Translations under genes and position numbers: made by a program
Shown: piece after piece, positions 18,535 through 28,202 of the stretch
How positions within the stretch are numbered: the stretch's first letter is position 1
Layout of the letters: every line of letters begins with the position of its first letter
NCBI RefSeq assembly: GCF_027627475.1
Contig: NZ_CP115484.1
Location: 3,828,001 to 3,892,000 of the forward strand
From: Paenibacillus sp. SYP-B4298
Lineage (GTDB): Bacteria > Bacillota > Bacilli > Paenibacillales > Paenibacillaceae
Reading direction: 5' to 3'
DNA length: 64,000 nucleotides
The notes under the pieces: generated by a model
The model's database searches: none
Told to the model about the DNA's origin: nothing
Seen by the model: the letters and a program-made list of their open reading frames with translations, nothing else

Positions 18535-19869
18535 CTAGATTTGGTGAGCCACTGGCCGCTGCGTATAGCGATTCTCCGGAAATGGCAGCCCAAGATGACC
18601 TCGCAGTGTACTTGCCTCATATTCCGTGCGGAAAATGCCGCGAGCTTGCAAGATCGGAACGACGAGCGATGTAAAATCCTCCAGCCCTCCCGGCACGGAG
18701 GAGAGGATGATAAATCCATCCACAGCCTGCTGCTTGAACCATTGCTCTATCTTGTCAGCAATCTGCTCGGGTGTGCCGAAGAAGGCGGGCTTGGGATTGG
18801 CCGTTCGCAGCGCTGTCTCACGCAGCGTCAGTCCCTGCTCCTGCGCAGTCTTCTTAATATGATCCGTCGTGCTGCGGAAGCCGTTGGCGCCGAAGTCGCC
18901 CAGGTCGGGGAACGGCTCATCAAGCGGGTATTGCGTGAAATCATGATAGTCAAAAAACCGGCTTAAATACTGGAGCGCATCCTCTACAGAGCCCAGTTCA
19001 ACAATCTCCTGATATTTGCGCTCTGCATCCTCCTCTGTCACTGCAACGATCGGAGCAATGCCCGGCAGAATCAGAATCTCCTCCTGAGAACGTCCGTAGG
19101 CCGCCGCTCTCTGCTTCACATCCGCATAGAATTGCCGGGATTCCTCCAGCGTCCCATGGTGTGTGAACACCGCATCCGCCGTCTTCGCCGCCAGCTCTCG
19201 ACCAGAGTCAGATGAGCCCGCCTGAAAGACTACAGGCTGTCCCTGGCGGGAGCGCCCGATATTGAGCGGCCCGGCTACAGCAAAAAATTCTCCTTCATGG
19301 TTCAGCGGATGCAGCTTCGCAGGGTCGAAAAATACACCACTCTCCTTATCACGAATAAATGCATCGTCCTCCCATGAATCCCACAGCCCTTTGACGACCT
19401 CCAAATATTCGCCGGCAATTCTGTAACGTGTCTGGTGATCAGGATGAACGCCCTTGTTGAAATTCGCCGATGCTCCCTCTGATGGCGAGGTGACAACATT
19501 CCAGCCCGCCCTGCCACGACTGATATGGTCGAGCGAAGCAAATTGCCGAGCCACATTGAACGGCTCGCTGTAGGAGGTGGATAGGGTGCCGACGAGACCG
19601 ATGTGCGATGTAACCGCCCCTAGCGCCGACAATATCGTCAGCGGCTCAAAACGGTTCAGGAAGTGAGGAATGGATTGCTCGGTGATATGCAGCCCGTCTG
19701 CGATAAATACAAAATCGAATTTGGCTTCCTCTGCTTTGCGAGCCTGATCCATATAAAAGTCAGGGTTAATGCTGGCGTCGGACGGCAACGCGGGATGCTT
19801 CCAGGTAGACACACTCGAGCCTACACCATGAATGGCTGCACCCAGCTTTAACTGTTTAGGTTGTGTCAT
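18535..19869 (-). CDS. FMN-dependent monooxygenase, NtaA/SnaA/DszA family
   Basis: 444 aa, luciferase-like fold. Family marks are FDFVFIADG (about 52), [21 protein letters not shown] (about 117) with the flavin-binding segment, [16 protein letters not shown] (about 210) and the C-terminal [15 protein letters not shown]. These enzymes use FMNH2 from a partner reductase to oxidise C-N or C-S bonds. No reductase is encoded here. It is first in an operon with a peptide-type importer and a dipeptidase, an arrangement like the yxe operon of B. subtilis, so a scavenging pathway for a sulfur or amino-acid conjugate is likely. Confidence 0.88.
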   Translation of the reverse strand: MTQPKQLKLGAAIHGVGSSVSTWKHPALPSDASINPDFYMDQARKAEEAKFDFVFIADGLHITEQSIPHFLNRFEPLTILSALGAVTSHIGLVGTLSTSYSEPFNVARQFASLDHISRGRAGWNVVTSPSEGASANFNKGVHPDHQTRYRIAGEYLEVVKGLWDSWEDDAFIRDKESGVFFDPAKLHPLNHEGEFFAVAGPLNIGRSRQGQPVVFQAGSSDSGRELAAKTADAVFTHHGTLEESRQFYADVKQRAAAYGRSQEEILILPGIAPIVAVTEEDAERKYQEIVELGSVEDALQYLSRFFDYHDFTQYPLDEPFPDLGDFGANGFRSTTDHIKKTAQEQGLTLRETALRTANPKPAFFGTPEQIADKIEQWFKQQAVDGFIILSSVPGGLEDFTSLVVPILQARGIFRTEYEASTLRGHLGLPFPENRYTQRPVAHQI

Positions 19870-20061
19870 TCATCGATCTTCCTCTCTTTTAATTCATCTT
19901 ATTTAAATTGGTTTACTTGGTATTCTAGTATAGAAAGCTAAGAATGTATAATTGAAATTATCTATTCATACGTCCAATATTAATAAAGTGTCTATGTGTA
20001 GGGAGAGAGGCCGTAGATATTGAGGGACGACACAGCGAACAGGCAGACACCACTCAACACA
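19870..20061 (-). promoter_or_regulatory. Promoter region of the monooxygenase/peptide importer operon
   Basis: AT-rich leader. TATACT (minus strand, 19927-19932) is a good -10, but the -35 (TTCAAT-like, 18 nt upstream) is weak, which suggests activator control. No S-box or T-box fold was recognised. GAGAGGAAG precedes the ATG. Confidence 0.35.
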
Positions 20062-20108
20062 GCAAGAGCCTTACCCTCCACTGGCGTTGTGGATGGCAAG
20101 GCTCTTGC
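20062..20108 (-). terminator. Hairpin after the carboxypeptidase gene
   Basis: GCAAGAGCCTTACC pairs with GGCAAGGCTCTTGC, a 14-bp arm with one mismatch, directly past the stop at 20114. It lacks a T-run. Its core resembles the hairpins at 11015 and 47331. Confidence 0.55.
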
Positions 20109-20113
20109 TCGAA

Positions 20114-21043
20114 TCATTCAGGCTTATTGACCGGCACCGCATCGTAATATTCCTCCAGCGTAATATCACGCTCCTGAATGTCGCGCGCGATGTCATCGCC
20201 GACATACCTCAGATGCCATGGCTCGTATTTATAGCCGGTAATATCGTCTTTTCCCTTGGGATAACGGATGATAAAGCCGTATTCATGGACATGCTTGGCG
20301 AGCCATTTCGCTTCCTTCGTGTCGGCGAAGCAGTCCTCTGCCGCACACTTGCCGTCGCTTGCGGATACGTCAATCGCCAGCCCTGTCTCATGCTCGCTGT
20401 GCCCAGGTACTGCACTGTACGTTTTCGCTTTTTCCTCGCCATCGCGCTTCACATAACGATTGAATAGTGCGGTCTGGGTAGAGTGCGAGCGATAGGCCGA
20501 TACGCCGGCCAGATAGATGCCGTCCTGTTCGGCTGCGGCGAACATGCTCTCCAGAGCAGCAGCCGCTTCCTTACGGAGCATCCTCTTCTCAATCTTCTCC
20601 GTGAAGGTGAAGCGCACCTCGGGATAGACCAGATCGGTAGGCTCAAAATCTTCCGGCAGACTGAATTGCTTGTTCACCAGCACTGCGATACTCTCCGGGT
20701 CGGCCGCTGTCTCAACAGCCGGTTGGCCAGATGGCTCCTCCGTCTGCTCCGCCTTCCCGCCAGGCTGCTCTCCTCCGCCCTGTCCCTGCTCATCGTCAGA
20801 GCCCTTCGCCCCCTCTACCGGGCCGCCGTTTCCGCTGCTGTGGCTGTTCTGACCATCAAGGTGATCCGTTTCACTGACAGTTCCTGCTTGGGCAGGCTTA
20901 TCGCTCGCACCGCTCTGTCCAGAGCCGGAATCGGTTGTTGTCGTGGCGCTGCCAGGCTTATCCGCAGCCGGTGGGCTGGAGCAGGCCGATAGCAGCAGGC
21001 CGCATAGAGCTACAATGGATAGTACAGATTGGAGCTTGTTCAT
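20114..21043 (-). CDS. D-alanyl-D-alanine carboxypeptidase lipoprotein, VanY type
   Basis: 309 aa. The lipobox signal (LLLSACSS) is followed by a Ser/Gly/Glu-rich linker of about 100 residues, then the M15B peptidase domain. The zinc ligands lie in PGHSEHETGLAIDVS and EPWHLRYVG. The family trims the terminal D-Ala of peptidoglycan peptides. The ATG at 21043 is chosen because TTAGGAGG precedes it and the lipoprotein signal starts there. The in-frame upstream codons are a translated tandem repeat. The gene stands alone. A link to vancomycin resistance is not implied, since such enzymes are common housekeeping proteins. Confidence 0.88.
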   Translation of the reverse strand: MNKLQSVLSIVALCGLLLSACSSPPAADKPGSATTTTDSGSGQSGASDKPAQAGTVSETDHLDGQNSHSSGNGGPVEGAKGSDDEQGQGGGEQPGGKAEQTEEPSGQPAVETAADPESIAVLVNKQFSLPEDFEPTDLVYPEVRFTFTEKIEKRMLRKEAAAALESMFAAAEQDGIYLAGVSAYRSHSTQTALFNRYVKRDGEEKAKTYSAVPGHSEHETGLAIDVSASDGKCAAEDCFADTKEAKWLAKHVHEYGFIIRYPKGKDDITGYKYEPWHLRYVGDDIARDIQERDITLEEYYDAVPVNKPE

Positions 21044-21349
21044 GGTTAACCTCCTAAGGTATCGCAGAAGCAATATCATGCAATAAAATGAAATGTACCT
21101 AATGTATCTCAAGTATTTCAAGTATTTCATGTATTTCAAGTATTTCATGTATCATGGGCTGGAGCATCAGCGAAATCTTTTATTGAACCCGAACTAATTA
21201 TACACCACCGGCTACAGCAGTTCTATGCTGAGCGAATAGCAACTTTCTCCTTCCGTATTCCCTCTGCAAGGCTCTCGCTGTTTAGAGAGGAAATGACCGT
21301 GCCCCTGTCGAACAGGTAGAGGACAAAAAGGAATAGGTGAGGTAAGCAG
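21044..21349. other. Intergenic region between divergent genes
   Basis: 306 nt. It holds the ribosome site of the VanY-type gene, the 9-bp tandem repeat and the leader of the small YrzA-like gene. No clear sigma-A promoter was identified for either side. Confidence 0.5.
21111..21146. repeat. Tandem repeat, 9-bp unit, four copies plus degenerate flanks
   Basis: Units AAGTATTTC, AAGTATTTC, ATGTATTTC and AAGTATTTC, with further degenerate copies on both sides. It sits in the leader of the VanY-type gene, about 70 nt upstream of the start, in the promoter or 5' UTR. Confidence 0.8.
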
Positions 21350-21559
21350 ATGGATTTTATATTAGAGACGATAGGAACCAAAATTGAATGCTTTGAAGCC
21401 TACGACTTGAAGACCTTGGAGAGACAGATCGACGAGCATATTCAGATGAACAAGGCACTTCTGCTGGATGTACATGCAGTGTCCCATCAAGTCGTCTTTG
21501 ACCCGAACCGCAGCAAGCTGCACTATAGCGCTGTCGTTCATTTCAAGCAGAAGACCTAG
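21350..21559 (+). CDS. Small YrzA-like protein (DUF2536)
   Basis: 69 aa, soluble. Its overall pattern (ETIGTKIECFEAYDLKTLE, then HAVSHQVVFDP and a final YSAVVHFKQKT) resembles the small conserved protein YrzA of Bacillus, whose function is unknown. GGTGAGG lies a short distance before the ATG. It is one of few plus-strand genes here and is monocistronic. The family assignment is from memory of the pattern and should be treated as probable. Confidence 0.6.
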   Translation: MDFILETIGTKIECFEAYDLKTLERQIDEHIQMNKALLLDVHAVSHQVVFDPNRSKLHYSAVVHFKQKT

Positions 21560-21647
21560 ACTGCCTCCTGTCTAAGCGGCCGATAGCCAGAAGCCCTTGG
21601 CTGTAGCCAGCGTGCTCCCCCGAAGTTTCCTGTTCAAGGAGACAAAC

Positions 21648-21697
21648 AGCGCCCGCTGCCTAACCGTCATGCTCTGACGGTTGCGGAAGCGGGCGCT
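21648..21697. terminator. Strong hairpin between convergent genes
   Basis: AGCGCCCGCT and AAGCGGGCGCT enclose an inner stem AACCGTC/GACGGTT. It lies between the small plus-strand gene and the stop of the glycosidase gene (21707). It has no long T-run, but the position suits termination from both sides. Confidence 0.65.
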
Positions 21698-21706
21698 GCG
21701 CATCAA

Positions 21707-23416
21707 TTATGGCATGTAATAAGAGCGGAGCGCTTCCTTGATGCCAAGCGGATTATTGCGCAGATCCTTCGCGCTGAAGTAGATGTCCCCTTTGACCTCT
21801 GGGTAACGCTTATTGTATTCGAGCTGGTTAATGATCTCCTGCGCGCTCTGCCAGCCCGCTTCCTTCGTCCCCAGCTTGTAAGGCGAATGCCCGATATACA
21901 GGTCAACGCCCGTCCCCTTGACCTCCTGCACCCACCAATCGACGAGCTTGTCATAGCGGGCGGCAGGGAACGATAAGCTCCAATACAACTGTGGATTAAT
22001 ATAATCAATCCAGCCCTGCTTGATCCAGGTACGAACATCTGCATACATGCTGTCATAAGTCGTCACGCCCGCCTTCGTATCTGAACCGCTCGGATCGACG
22101 GACTGATTGCGCCAGACACCGAACGGGCTGATGCCGAACCGGATCGTAGACTTCTCCTTATGTATCGCCTGTCCGAGATCTCGCACGAACGCATTGATAT
22201 TGCCGCGGCGCCAGTCGGCCTTGGAAGCTGTCTTGCCTGGATTATAGGTCTTGAATGTCTGGTCGTCCGCAAATTCGGTATTGGACGGATAGAAATAATC
22301 GTCCAGATGCACCCCATCAATATTATAGCCGCGCACGACCTCCATGATCGTGTCTATAATATGCTGGCGCGCCTGAGGAATGCCGGGATTAATGTACAGC
22401 TTGCCGCCCGCGTTGACGATCCAATCCGGCTGCTGTTTGGCGATATGGCTGGAAGTCAGTTGCTCCGTCTTCGTATCGACACTGGCACGGAACGGATTGA
22501 ACCAGGCATGGAACTCCATCTTCCGCTTATGCGTCTCCTCAATCATGAAGGCCAGCGGGTCATAATCCGGCGCAAGCCCCTGAACACCGCTCACATATTT
22601 CGACCATGGAACGAGCAGGGAAGGATAGAGAGCATCCGCCGCGGGGCGTACTTGAACAAATACAGCATTCATTCCAAGCGCCTGCAGCTCATCGAGCAAG
22701 GTGCGGTATTCGGCCATTTGCTGTAATGATTTCCCGTAGGAGGCCTTCGAGGGCCAATCTAGATTGTACACGGTCGAGATCCATACGCCCCTAAGCTCCT
22801 GTGCCGGATTTCCCGTTTCTTCTTGAGCGCCCGTCTGGTCAGGCAAGGGGCCTGCTGGACTCCCCACCGAGCCGCCTGCTGATTGGCCAGCTCCCGTTTC
22901 TGACCCGCCTGTGTGCTCACCCACTGCTTCAGTATCCGTGCCTTCAGTAGAGCTTCCGCTACGAGTAGACAGTGTAATACGCTGCTCCTTCTCACTCCAC
23001 TGGACGCCAAGTCCAAGCTGCTCGCTTACAAAGCGCAGCGGCACCATCGTGCGACCGTTCTTGAGCTCCACAGAGGCATCCAACGGAACGCTGCTGCCAT
23101 TAACCAGCGCGCTGGGCGCTCCTCGCTTCATCACGATGACCTGTCCTGCACTGCCTCGTATAGTGGCCTGCTCCTCCTTCTGCAACCATCCGACAGTTGC
23201 CCCCAGTTGCTCGCTAATGATGCGCAGCGGCACCATCGTAACGTATACCTTAGGGAGGATATACGGAGAGACATCGCTGTTGATCACTTTCCCATCCAGC
23301 ACAATTTCGATTGGCCGGGCATCGCTGGCCACTCCCGCAGCCTCCGTAACGGGCACAGTCAGCGCCATAAGAAGCGCCGACATTACCAGCCATACTGCCC
23401 ATTTCCTTGCCTTCAT
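21707..23416 (-). CDS. Secreted GHL10-type glycosidase with copper-amine-oxidase-like N-terminal domain
   Basis: 569 aa. The signal peptide (residues 1-26) is followed by two stalk-type repeats of the copper amine oxidase N-terminal domain (VPLRIISEQLGATVGW, then VPLRFVSEQLGLGVQWSE), a domain common on Paenibacillus surface proteins and thought to bind the wall. A Ser/Gly-rich linker leads to a (beta/alpha)8 domain of the YngK/DUF187 family, starting ELRGVWISTVYNLDWPS, with DGVHLDDYFYP as a likely active-site segment. The family is linked to peptidoglycan glycan cleavage. GGGAGG precedes the ATG. Confidence 0.87.
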   Translation of the reverse strand: MKARKWAVWLVMSALLMALTVPVTEAAGVASDARPIEIVLDGKVINSDVSPYILPKVYVTMVPLRIISEQLGATVGWLQKEEQATIRGSAGQVIVMKRGAPSALVNGSSVPLDASVELKNGRTMVPLRFVSEQLGLGVQWSEKEQRITLSTRSGSSTEGTDTEAVGEHTGGSETGAGQSAGGSVGSPAGPLPDQTGAQEETGNPAQELRGVWISTVYNLDWPSKASYGKSLQQMAEYRTLLDELQALGMNAVFVQVRPAADALYPSLLVPWSKYVSGVQGLAPDYDPLAFMIEETHKRKMEFHAWFNPFRASVDTKTEQLTSSHIAKQQPDWIVNAGGKLYINPGIPQARQHIIDTIMEVVRGYNIDGVHLDDYFYPSNTEFADDQTFKTYNPGKTASKADWRRGNINAFVRDLGQAIHKEKSTIRFGISPFGVWRNQSVDPSGSDTKAGVTTYDSMYADVRTWIKQGWIDYINPQLYWSLSFPAARYDKLVDWWVQEVKGTGVDLYIGHSPYKLGTKEAGWQSAQEIINQLEYNKRYPEVKGDIYFSAKDLRNNPLGIKEALRSYYMP

Positions 23417-23520
23417 TCTTCAGCTTCCTCCCGCTTCCATGAAATATAGTAAACCTTTCCTCCCAATATAGACGTTAGTCCGGTTTATTTGTTTCACTTC
23501 GCAGCAGGATTTTTAATGAA

Positions 23521-25647
23521 TTATCTGTCAGAAGCCTTCAGCTTGAACTTGCTCAGCTCGTCCTGGAGTAGCTGGGCACTCGCGCTGAGCATCTCGGAGG
23601 ATGCCTGAACCTCCTCCATCGAAGACAATTGCTCCTCTGCTGAGGCCGATACAGCCTGCGTCTCATCCGCGGTTGACTTAGAGATTTGAGCCATTTCACT
23701 GACAGCCGCTGTAACCTCCTCCGTGCTCGCCGACACTTGCTCAGCGGCTGCAGATACCTCCTGGATATGCTGGGCAATCAGACCGATCGAGTTCAGAATA
23801 ACACCGATCGCCTCTACCGCCTCCTTGTTCGTCTCCATCCCTTTGTTGGTCACCTCTGTCGATTCCTCCATCGCTGCTGTTACCTGAGCAACAAGCGTCC
23901 GAATGGTGCCGATCCGTGAGCCGATGGTCTGTGCCGACTGCGTGGCCTGCTCTGCCAGCTTCCGCACCTCTGTCGCCACAACCATGAAGCCGCGGCCATG
24001 CTCTCCAGCGCGCGCTGCCTCAATATTGGCATTCAGGGCCAACAGATGTGTCTGTGCCGAGATGTCCATAATTACCGAAGCGATGGACTCAATCTCTCCA
24101 GATTGCTCCTGCAGTTGTCTTGCCAGCTCACTGGAGCGGCCAACGGATGACTGGATATGATTCATCTGGACGAATGTCTCCTGCAGCTTCGCCTCGCCCA
24201 TCATCGCGCCTTGCGTAACCTCGGAGGCAGAGTCGGATACTTCAGAGGCTGTCTCCGCTATCCGTGTAACTGCAGCCGCCACCTCATTCATGGCGTGTGC
24301 ATTCTCTCCAGAAGCCGCCTGCTGCATCTCGGCCCCGTCAGAAATGCTGGTGACAGCCAGTGCGATCTGATGTGTCACCGATGTCGATTCAACAGACAGC
24401 GCTGACAGTTGCTGGGCAGCAGCAGCGACCTGTTCAGAAATTTCCTGATTGCGCAGCAACAGCTCGTTCATCGCATCCGCCATTTCATTGAACGAATCGC
24501 CGACGTACTTCAGTTCATCCCGCGTGTATAGCTCGAATCGCCCCGTCAGATCGCCCTTGGCCATCAGAGCCGCGCCCTCTCTCAATCTTTGAATCGACTG
24601 GCGGACATTGGTATAAAAACCGATATAGAACAGCATCGCCAGCAGCAGCGAGGCGCCAATAAGCACCAGCATCGTATTGCGCGCAGACTCCAGCATATCT
24701 TGCCGTTCCTCGAGCAAACTCATCAGCTCATCCGTCGCCTTCTGGAAAAAGGCCGTTGCGTCCTCAATCGTTTTCGTGCCTTCAGCAAAAAAATCCGCCG
24801 GCGTCATCGTCAGAGCACCACCCTGTAGAAGCTGCTTCTCCATCGAGGTCAGGAAACGCTGAATCGATTCGATGCTGTCTTCGCCGCTTTGCTCGATTTT
24901 AACTGCCGAGTCGGAGTTGTACTCTTTAATTTTGGCCATAGCCTTTTCTATACCCTGCAATGCATCCTCAATTTGTCTTTGCATGATGACCATGTTGATG
25001 CGCTCGCTATCGGTCATCTGCTTCCTGGCCAATATGCCATTCCCCTGCCCGCGTACCTGCCCAGACAGCTCGATAAGCACGGGTAGACGATTCACCACGA
25101 CATCCATGACGTAATAGGAATCCACATGCGCATCCAGCATCAGCCCCGTCTGATCGGCAGCGTGCTTGATCAGATCGATGAGAGATTGAATCAGGTCAGC
25201 ATGGCGCTGGAAGCTTTCGACTGGCGTCAGGCTTTCCACCGAGGCTTGTAGCTCCTTCCACTGACGCTCCATTTCAACCAATTCATCATCAGCATGCGCC
25301 TTTGCCGCAACACGGGACTGATCTTGAGACAAGCTTTGTATGGTGCTGTTCGCCTGCTGTCCCAATTCCTCAAGACGGGACTTCGAGTCCACATCGCCGT
25401 TCAGATAGCCGTTCGCCAACCCGCGATGCTGCTGCACCTGGAGTATAAATGGCATAATCGATCTGGCGAAGGCTACTCCTGCCTGCTCCTGACTAGCGAA
25501 TGTAACTTCTTTTTGCAGCTCGGATAACCATATATTTATAAGGAGCAATGCCGGCGCTACCAATATCACGCTTAGCACTATAAATTTTTGAGCATATTTG
25601 AGTCGCGACATGACGTAGCTAAATGGCTTCAACAAAATCCCCATCAT
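23521..25647 (-). CDS. Methyl-accepting chemotaxis protein with NIT-like sensor
   Basis: 708 aa. Membrane helix at about 22-42. The long extracellular helical domain has [14 protein letters not shown], resembling the nitrate/nitrite-sensing NIT domain (QRERG pattern). A second helix lies at about 325-345, then HAMP, then the signalling domain with the conserved hairpin tip ETASEV to [32 protein letters not shown]. It relays ligand binding to CheA/CheW at the poles. AAAGGTGG precedes two adjacent ATGs (25647 and 25644). A sigma-D-type promoter lies upstream (25679-25705), as expected for a motility-regulon receptor. The ligand is unproven. Confidence 0.92.
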   Translation of the reverse strand: MMGILLKPFSYVMSRLKYAQKFIVLSVILVAPALLLINIWLSELQKEVTFASQEQAGVAFARSIMPFILQVQQHRGLANGYLNGDVDSKSRLEELGQQANSTIQSLSQDQSRVAAKAHADDELVEMERQWKELQASVESLTPVESFQRHADLIQSLIDLIKHAADQTGLMLDAHVDSYYVMDVVVNRLPVLIELSGQVRGQGNGILARKQMTDSERINMVIMQRQIEDALQGIEKAMAKIKEYNSDSAVKIEQSGEDSIESIQRFLTSMEKQLLQGGALTMTPADFFAEGTKTIEDATAFFQKATDELMSLLEERQDMLESARNTMLVLIGASLLLAMLFYIGFYTNVRQSIQRLREGAALMAKGDLTGRFELYTRDELKYVGDSFNEMADAMNELLLRNQEISEQVAAAAQQLSALSVESTSVTHQIALAVTSISDGAEMQQAASGENAHAMNEVAAAVTRIAETASEVSDSASEVTQGAMMGEAKLQETFVQMNHIQSSVGRSSELARQLQEQSGEIESIASVIMDISAQTHLLALNANIEAARAGEHGRGFMVVATEVRKLAEQATQSAQTIGSRIGTIRTLVAQVTAAMEESTEVTNKGMETNKEAVEAIGVILNSIGLIAQHIQEVSAAAEQVSASTEEVTAAVSEMAQISKSTADETQAVSASAEEQLSSMEEVQASSEMLSASAQLLQDELSKFKLKASDR

Positions 25648-25678
25648 CTACCACCTTTAACGTTTAGTTATTCATAGA

Positions 25679-25705
25679 TTATCGGCATATCCAGACATTT
25701 ATGTA
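25679..25705 (-). promoter_or_regulatory. Sigma-D-type promoter of the chemotaxis receptor
   Basis: Minus-strand TACA-N15-GCCGATAA, against the B. subtilis sigma-D consensus TAAA-N15-GCCGATAT. It sits about 32 nt upstream of the start. A 25-nt block overlapping the -35 (25701-25725) is identical to 29393-29417 upstream of the membrane-protein cluster. Confidence 0.75.
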
Positions 25706-25813
25706 ATAGTAGTTCTTAATTCCTAGTTGAGATTATTTACATCATTGATTGGGGCGCCGTTGATTTACGAATCGTTTGCCTCAATTTGTCTGACACTTGT
25801 CCCGGCTGCCATG

Positions 25814-26976
25814 TTACTTCTTGCGAAGATAGGAGAACAGATCAAAATAATACCAAAAGATAATAGGAAAAAATGCAAGTGAAAAGAGCTTTAATGCTCG
25901 TAAATTATCCAATTGGTCATTTCCCGTTAAATAAATTGAAAACATGCCTATGATACCAGAGCAAGAAAGGCCAAGCAGTACAGCATACAAATATTTCATG
26001 CCCCCTGAAATTTCATACACGCTTATCCATTTGGTCAGCAGAAGCATAAATAACCCAAAAAATACAATTCCCCTCACATTTAAAGCTTCAAAATTAACCA
26101 TAGGAGTTGATAGTCCTATTAAAAAAAACAGTAAATACTGCACTAATTTAATGAAAAATAGCTTTGGCCACCAAACGTTTGGATAAATATCCTTCTCTTC
26201 AACCAGATCCTGATACGTATCATCGTCAATTATAAAATCCGCACGCTTGAATTTATAATAGGTAACGATTAACCCTTTAGACAGCTTCATATAAATAATA
26301 TATTGTAAAAAAGCCGCATGATAGAGGATGTACAGCGAAGACCCTTCTGTAAAAACTCCTAACTGTTGCGATATATTATGAGCCGCTAATATAATCAAAA
26401 GATATATTGAATAGTTAAGAAAGCGAGTTTTAAGTGAGACTTTGCGATAGATAAGACCTCGCTTTGGCGCCCATATCTCCTCATCGATATAATAGTTTTC
26501 TTTAATTGGGTATCCCTTCATCCTTAGGATCATCATTATTCTCAAAAAACAGAAACCAGCCAACATGACCATTATCCCTGCAGCAGCATTAAAGTCCGGC
26601 AAGTGCTTAACATCCCATACCACGAAATACAATAAATAGAGATCTAACGAACATTTAAATAAATAAAAACAAGTCGCAACAGCTTGCATTGCATGTTCTG
26701 ATGTCTAGTTGCTCTCTCTTTGGAGGAAAAGTAAACCGCAACACAGAAATGAACGATTAATAATAGGATGGACAATGTAATGATTACTTCGAAGAATGGA
26801 CTGACAAGCCCCTCGTCGAGAGCCATGAAGCAAAGGCCCGTAATAATAAACCCGAATGAAAATGTCACCCATAAAACTGTCCTCATGGCATAAGGACGAA
26901 ATTCAATGATATGGATAGGTATAAATTTCATAATTTCATCCCGTTGCTTCAAGCCCTCACCCCACTTCCAGAACAT
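25814..26976 (-). pseudogene. Third paralogue of ten-helix membrane protein, frameshifted
   Basis: Two overlapping frames (26976-26644 and 26689-25814) together cover the length of the two intact paralogues at 27040 and 28203. The first carries helices 1-2 and the loop ending YFSSKERATRHQNM. The second resumes as QAVATCFYLFKCSLDLYLLYF, which aligns with CITGFKSTFDLYFLYYVV of the paralogue. The break lies at a 5-bp tandem duplication (26685-26694), and removing one copy restores a single frame. The C-terminus (YYFDLFSYLRKK) keeps the family motif, so decay is recent or the site is a switch. Start at 26976 is uncertain. Function unknown. GC is much lower than in flanking genes. Confidence 0.75.
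26685..26694. repeat. 5-bp tandem duplication at the frameshift
   Basis: TGCATTGCAT on the plus strand, two copies of TGCAT. One unit too many explains the frame change in the third membrane-protein paralogue. Confidence 0.8.
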
Positions 26977-27039
26977 CTAAACCTGCATAAATCACTGCGC
27001 CAGCAACCGCGCTCATTGCAGGGCATAACACAAATGAAT

Positions 27040-28107
27040 TTAAGTTTTCCTTAAGAATAGAATAACGTTGAAATGCCACAACCAAGCAACCGGAATCATA
27101 GCCATTATAAAAAACAAAAGCATGGCGGGTGTCTTTATTGGACCGCTATTAGAAAGAAACCAAGTAATCATCATCATAGACGAAAATATTAATGCTGAAA
27201 GCAAACCATTAATATAATACAGACCTATTGGAGATATACTGTATTGACTGATCCACTTGAGAAGCATGAATAGGCAGACGATTAGAAAAATAGTTTTCAA
27301 CATGTCTATTGACTCTAAATCCACATCAATAAATAATGGGACTAAAAAAAACAAAAGCAAATACTGAATAGGTTTAATCAGCAGTACATGTCCCCACTTG
27401 GCATTTTTAAATTTGTAAGTTACGTGTTGTTCCATTTGACTAAAATGATTAGCTCCGCTAACGCTGTTTTTTCCAAATTTCATATACGATACTGTAAGCA
27501 TTATTGGCCACGTTGCGTAACTCGATATTTGAAATGTAAAGGCAAGAAATAAAATAATCAGCGAAAATTGATCTTCAAAATAGTTATTATATTGTGAGAT
27601 ACTCCAGACTAACAGGAAACACAGAAGATACGTACTCGGCTTTAATTTAAACTTGTTTATTCTATTGTTGAGAGAAATTCGTTTTTCTTGATCCACATAT
27701 AACTTATTTTCATATAGAAAATAAATAAGCTTAATGATTTGATATAGAAATCCAATCAATAACACCAAAAAACCTATGACAAGATTGACTTGGGGTAACT
27801 CTTTAATTACATTTACAACATAGTAAAAGAAATAAAGATCGAACATTGATTTTACGCACATCATACACGCTATAATCATGTGTGATTTCGGATATTTTAA
27901 TGCCCGCTTCTTAGATCCAAAAAAAACGAAGGATAGGAACTGCGTTCCGAGAATCATTAACATGAAAATGATGAGGACTACTAAAGAGTCCTCAACCCTA
28001 CTCCTATTGTAATAAATCGCATCAGCAGCAATTCCAGTTGTAACCGCGCTCAAAACCGTCAAGTTGCATAAAAAACGGGATACTTGCTCTGGTTGAGAGT
28101 AACTCAT
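27040..28107 (-). CDS. Ten-helix membrane protein of unrecognised family, paralogue 2
   Basis: 355 aa with about ten hydrophobic segments and few charged residues outside short loops. The first helix (CNLTVLSAVTTGIAADAIYYN) matches the paralogue at 28203. Other shared features are a basic loop after helix 2 (SKKRALKYPKSH), a long central cytosolic or outer loop near 215-235, IKPIQYLLLFFLVPL, and a C-terminal WHFNVILFLRKT. I see no kinase, peptidase or transporter signature. ATG 28107 is favoured because it aligns with the paralogue start and gives near-equal lengths (355 and 356). A TTG at 28137 with a good GGAGGG is an alternative. AT-rich codon use sets it apart from its neighbours. Confidence 0.8.
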   Translation of the reverse strand: MSYSQPEQVSRFLCNLTVLSAVTTGIAADAIYYNRSRVEDSLVVLIIFMLMILGTQFLSFVFFGSKKRALKYPKSHMIIACMMCVKSMFDLYFFYYVVNVIKELPQVNLVIGFLVLLIGFLYQIIKLIYFLYENKLYVDQEKRISLNNRINKFKLKPSTYLLCFLLVWSISQYNNYFEDQFSLIILFLAFTFQISSYATWPIMLTVSYMKFGKNSVSGANHFSQMEQHVTYKFKNAKWGHVLLIKPIQYLLLFFLVPLFIDVDLESIDMLKTIFLIVCLFMLLKWISQYSISPIGLYYINGLLSALIFSSMMMITWFLSNSGPIKTPAMLLFFIMAMIPVAWLWHFNVILFLRKT

Positions 28108-28202
28108 ACTTAATAAATTCTCCCCTAATGGTCTCAATAGGCTTCTCCCTCCGCAAAGTTGAATTATTATTCATCGACTCCATCGTTACAATGTAATTGC
28201 TG

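Noticed and set aside
20114-21043. Vancomycin-resistance cluster because of the VanY-type enzyme
   Set aside because: No vanA/H/X-type or vanRS genes are nearby. Single VanY-type carboxypeptidases are common housekeeping proteins.
21111-21146. CRISPR-like short repeat array
   Set aside because: The unit is 9 bp, copies are directly adjacent without spacers, and no cas genes are present.
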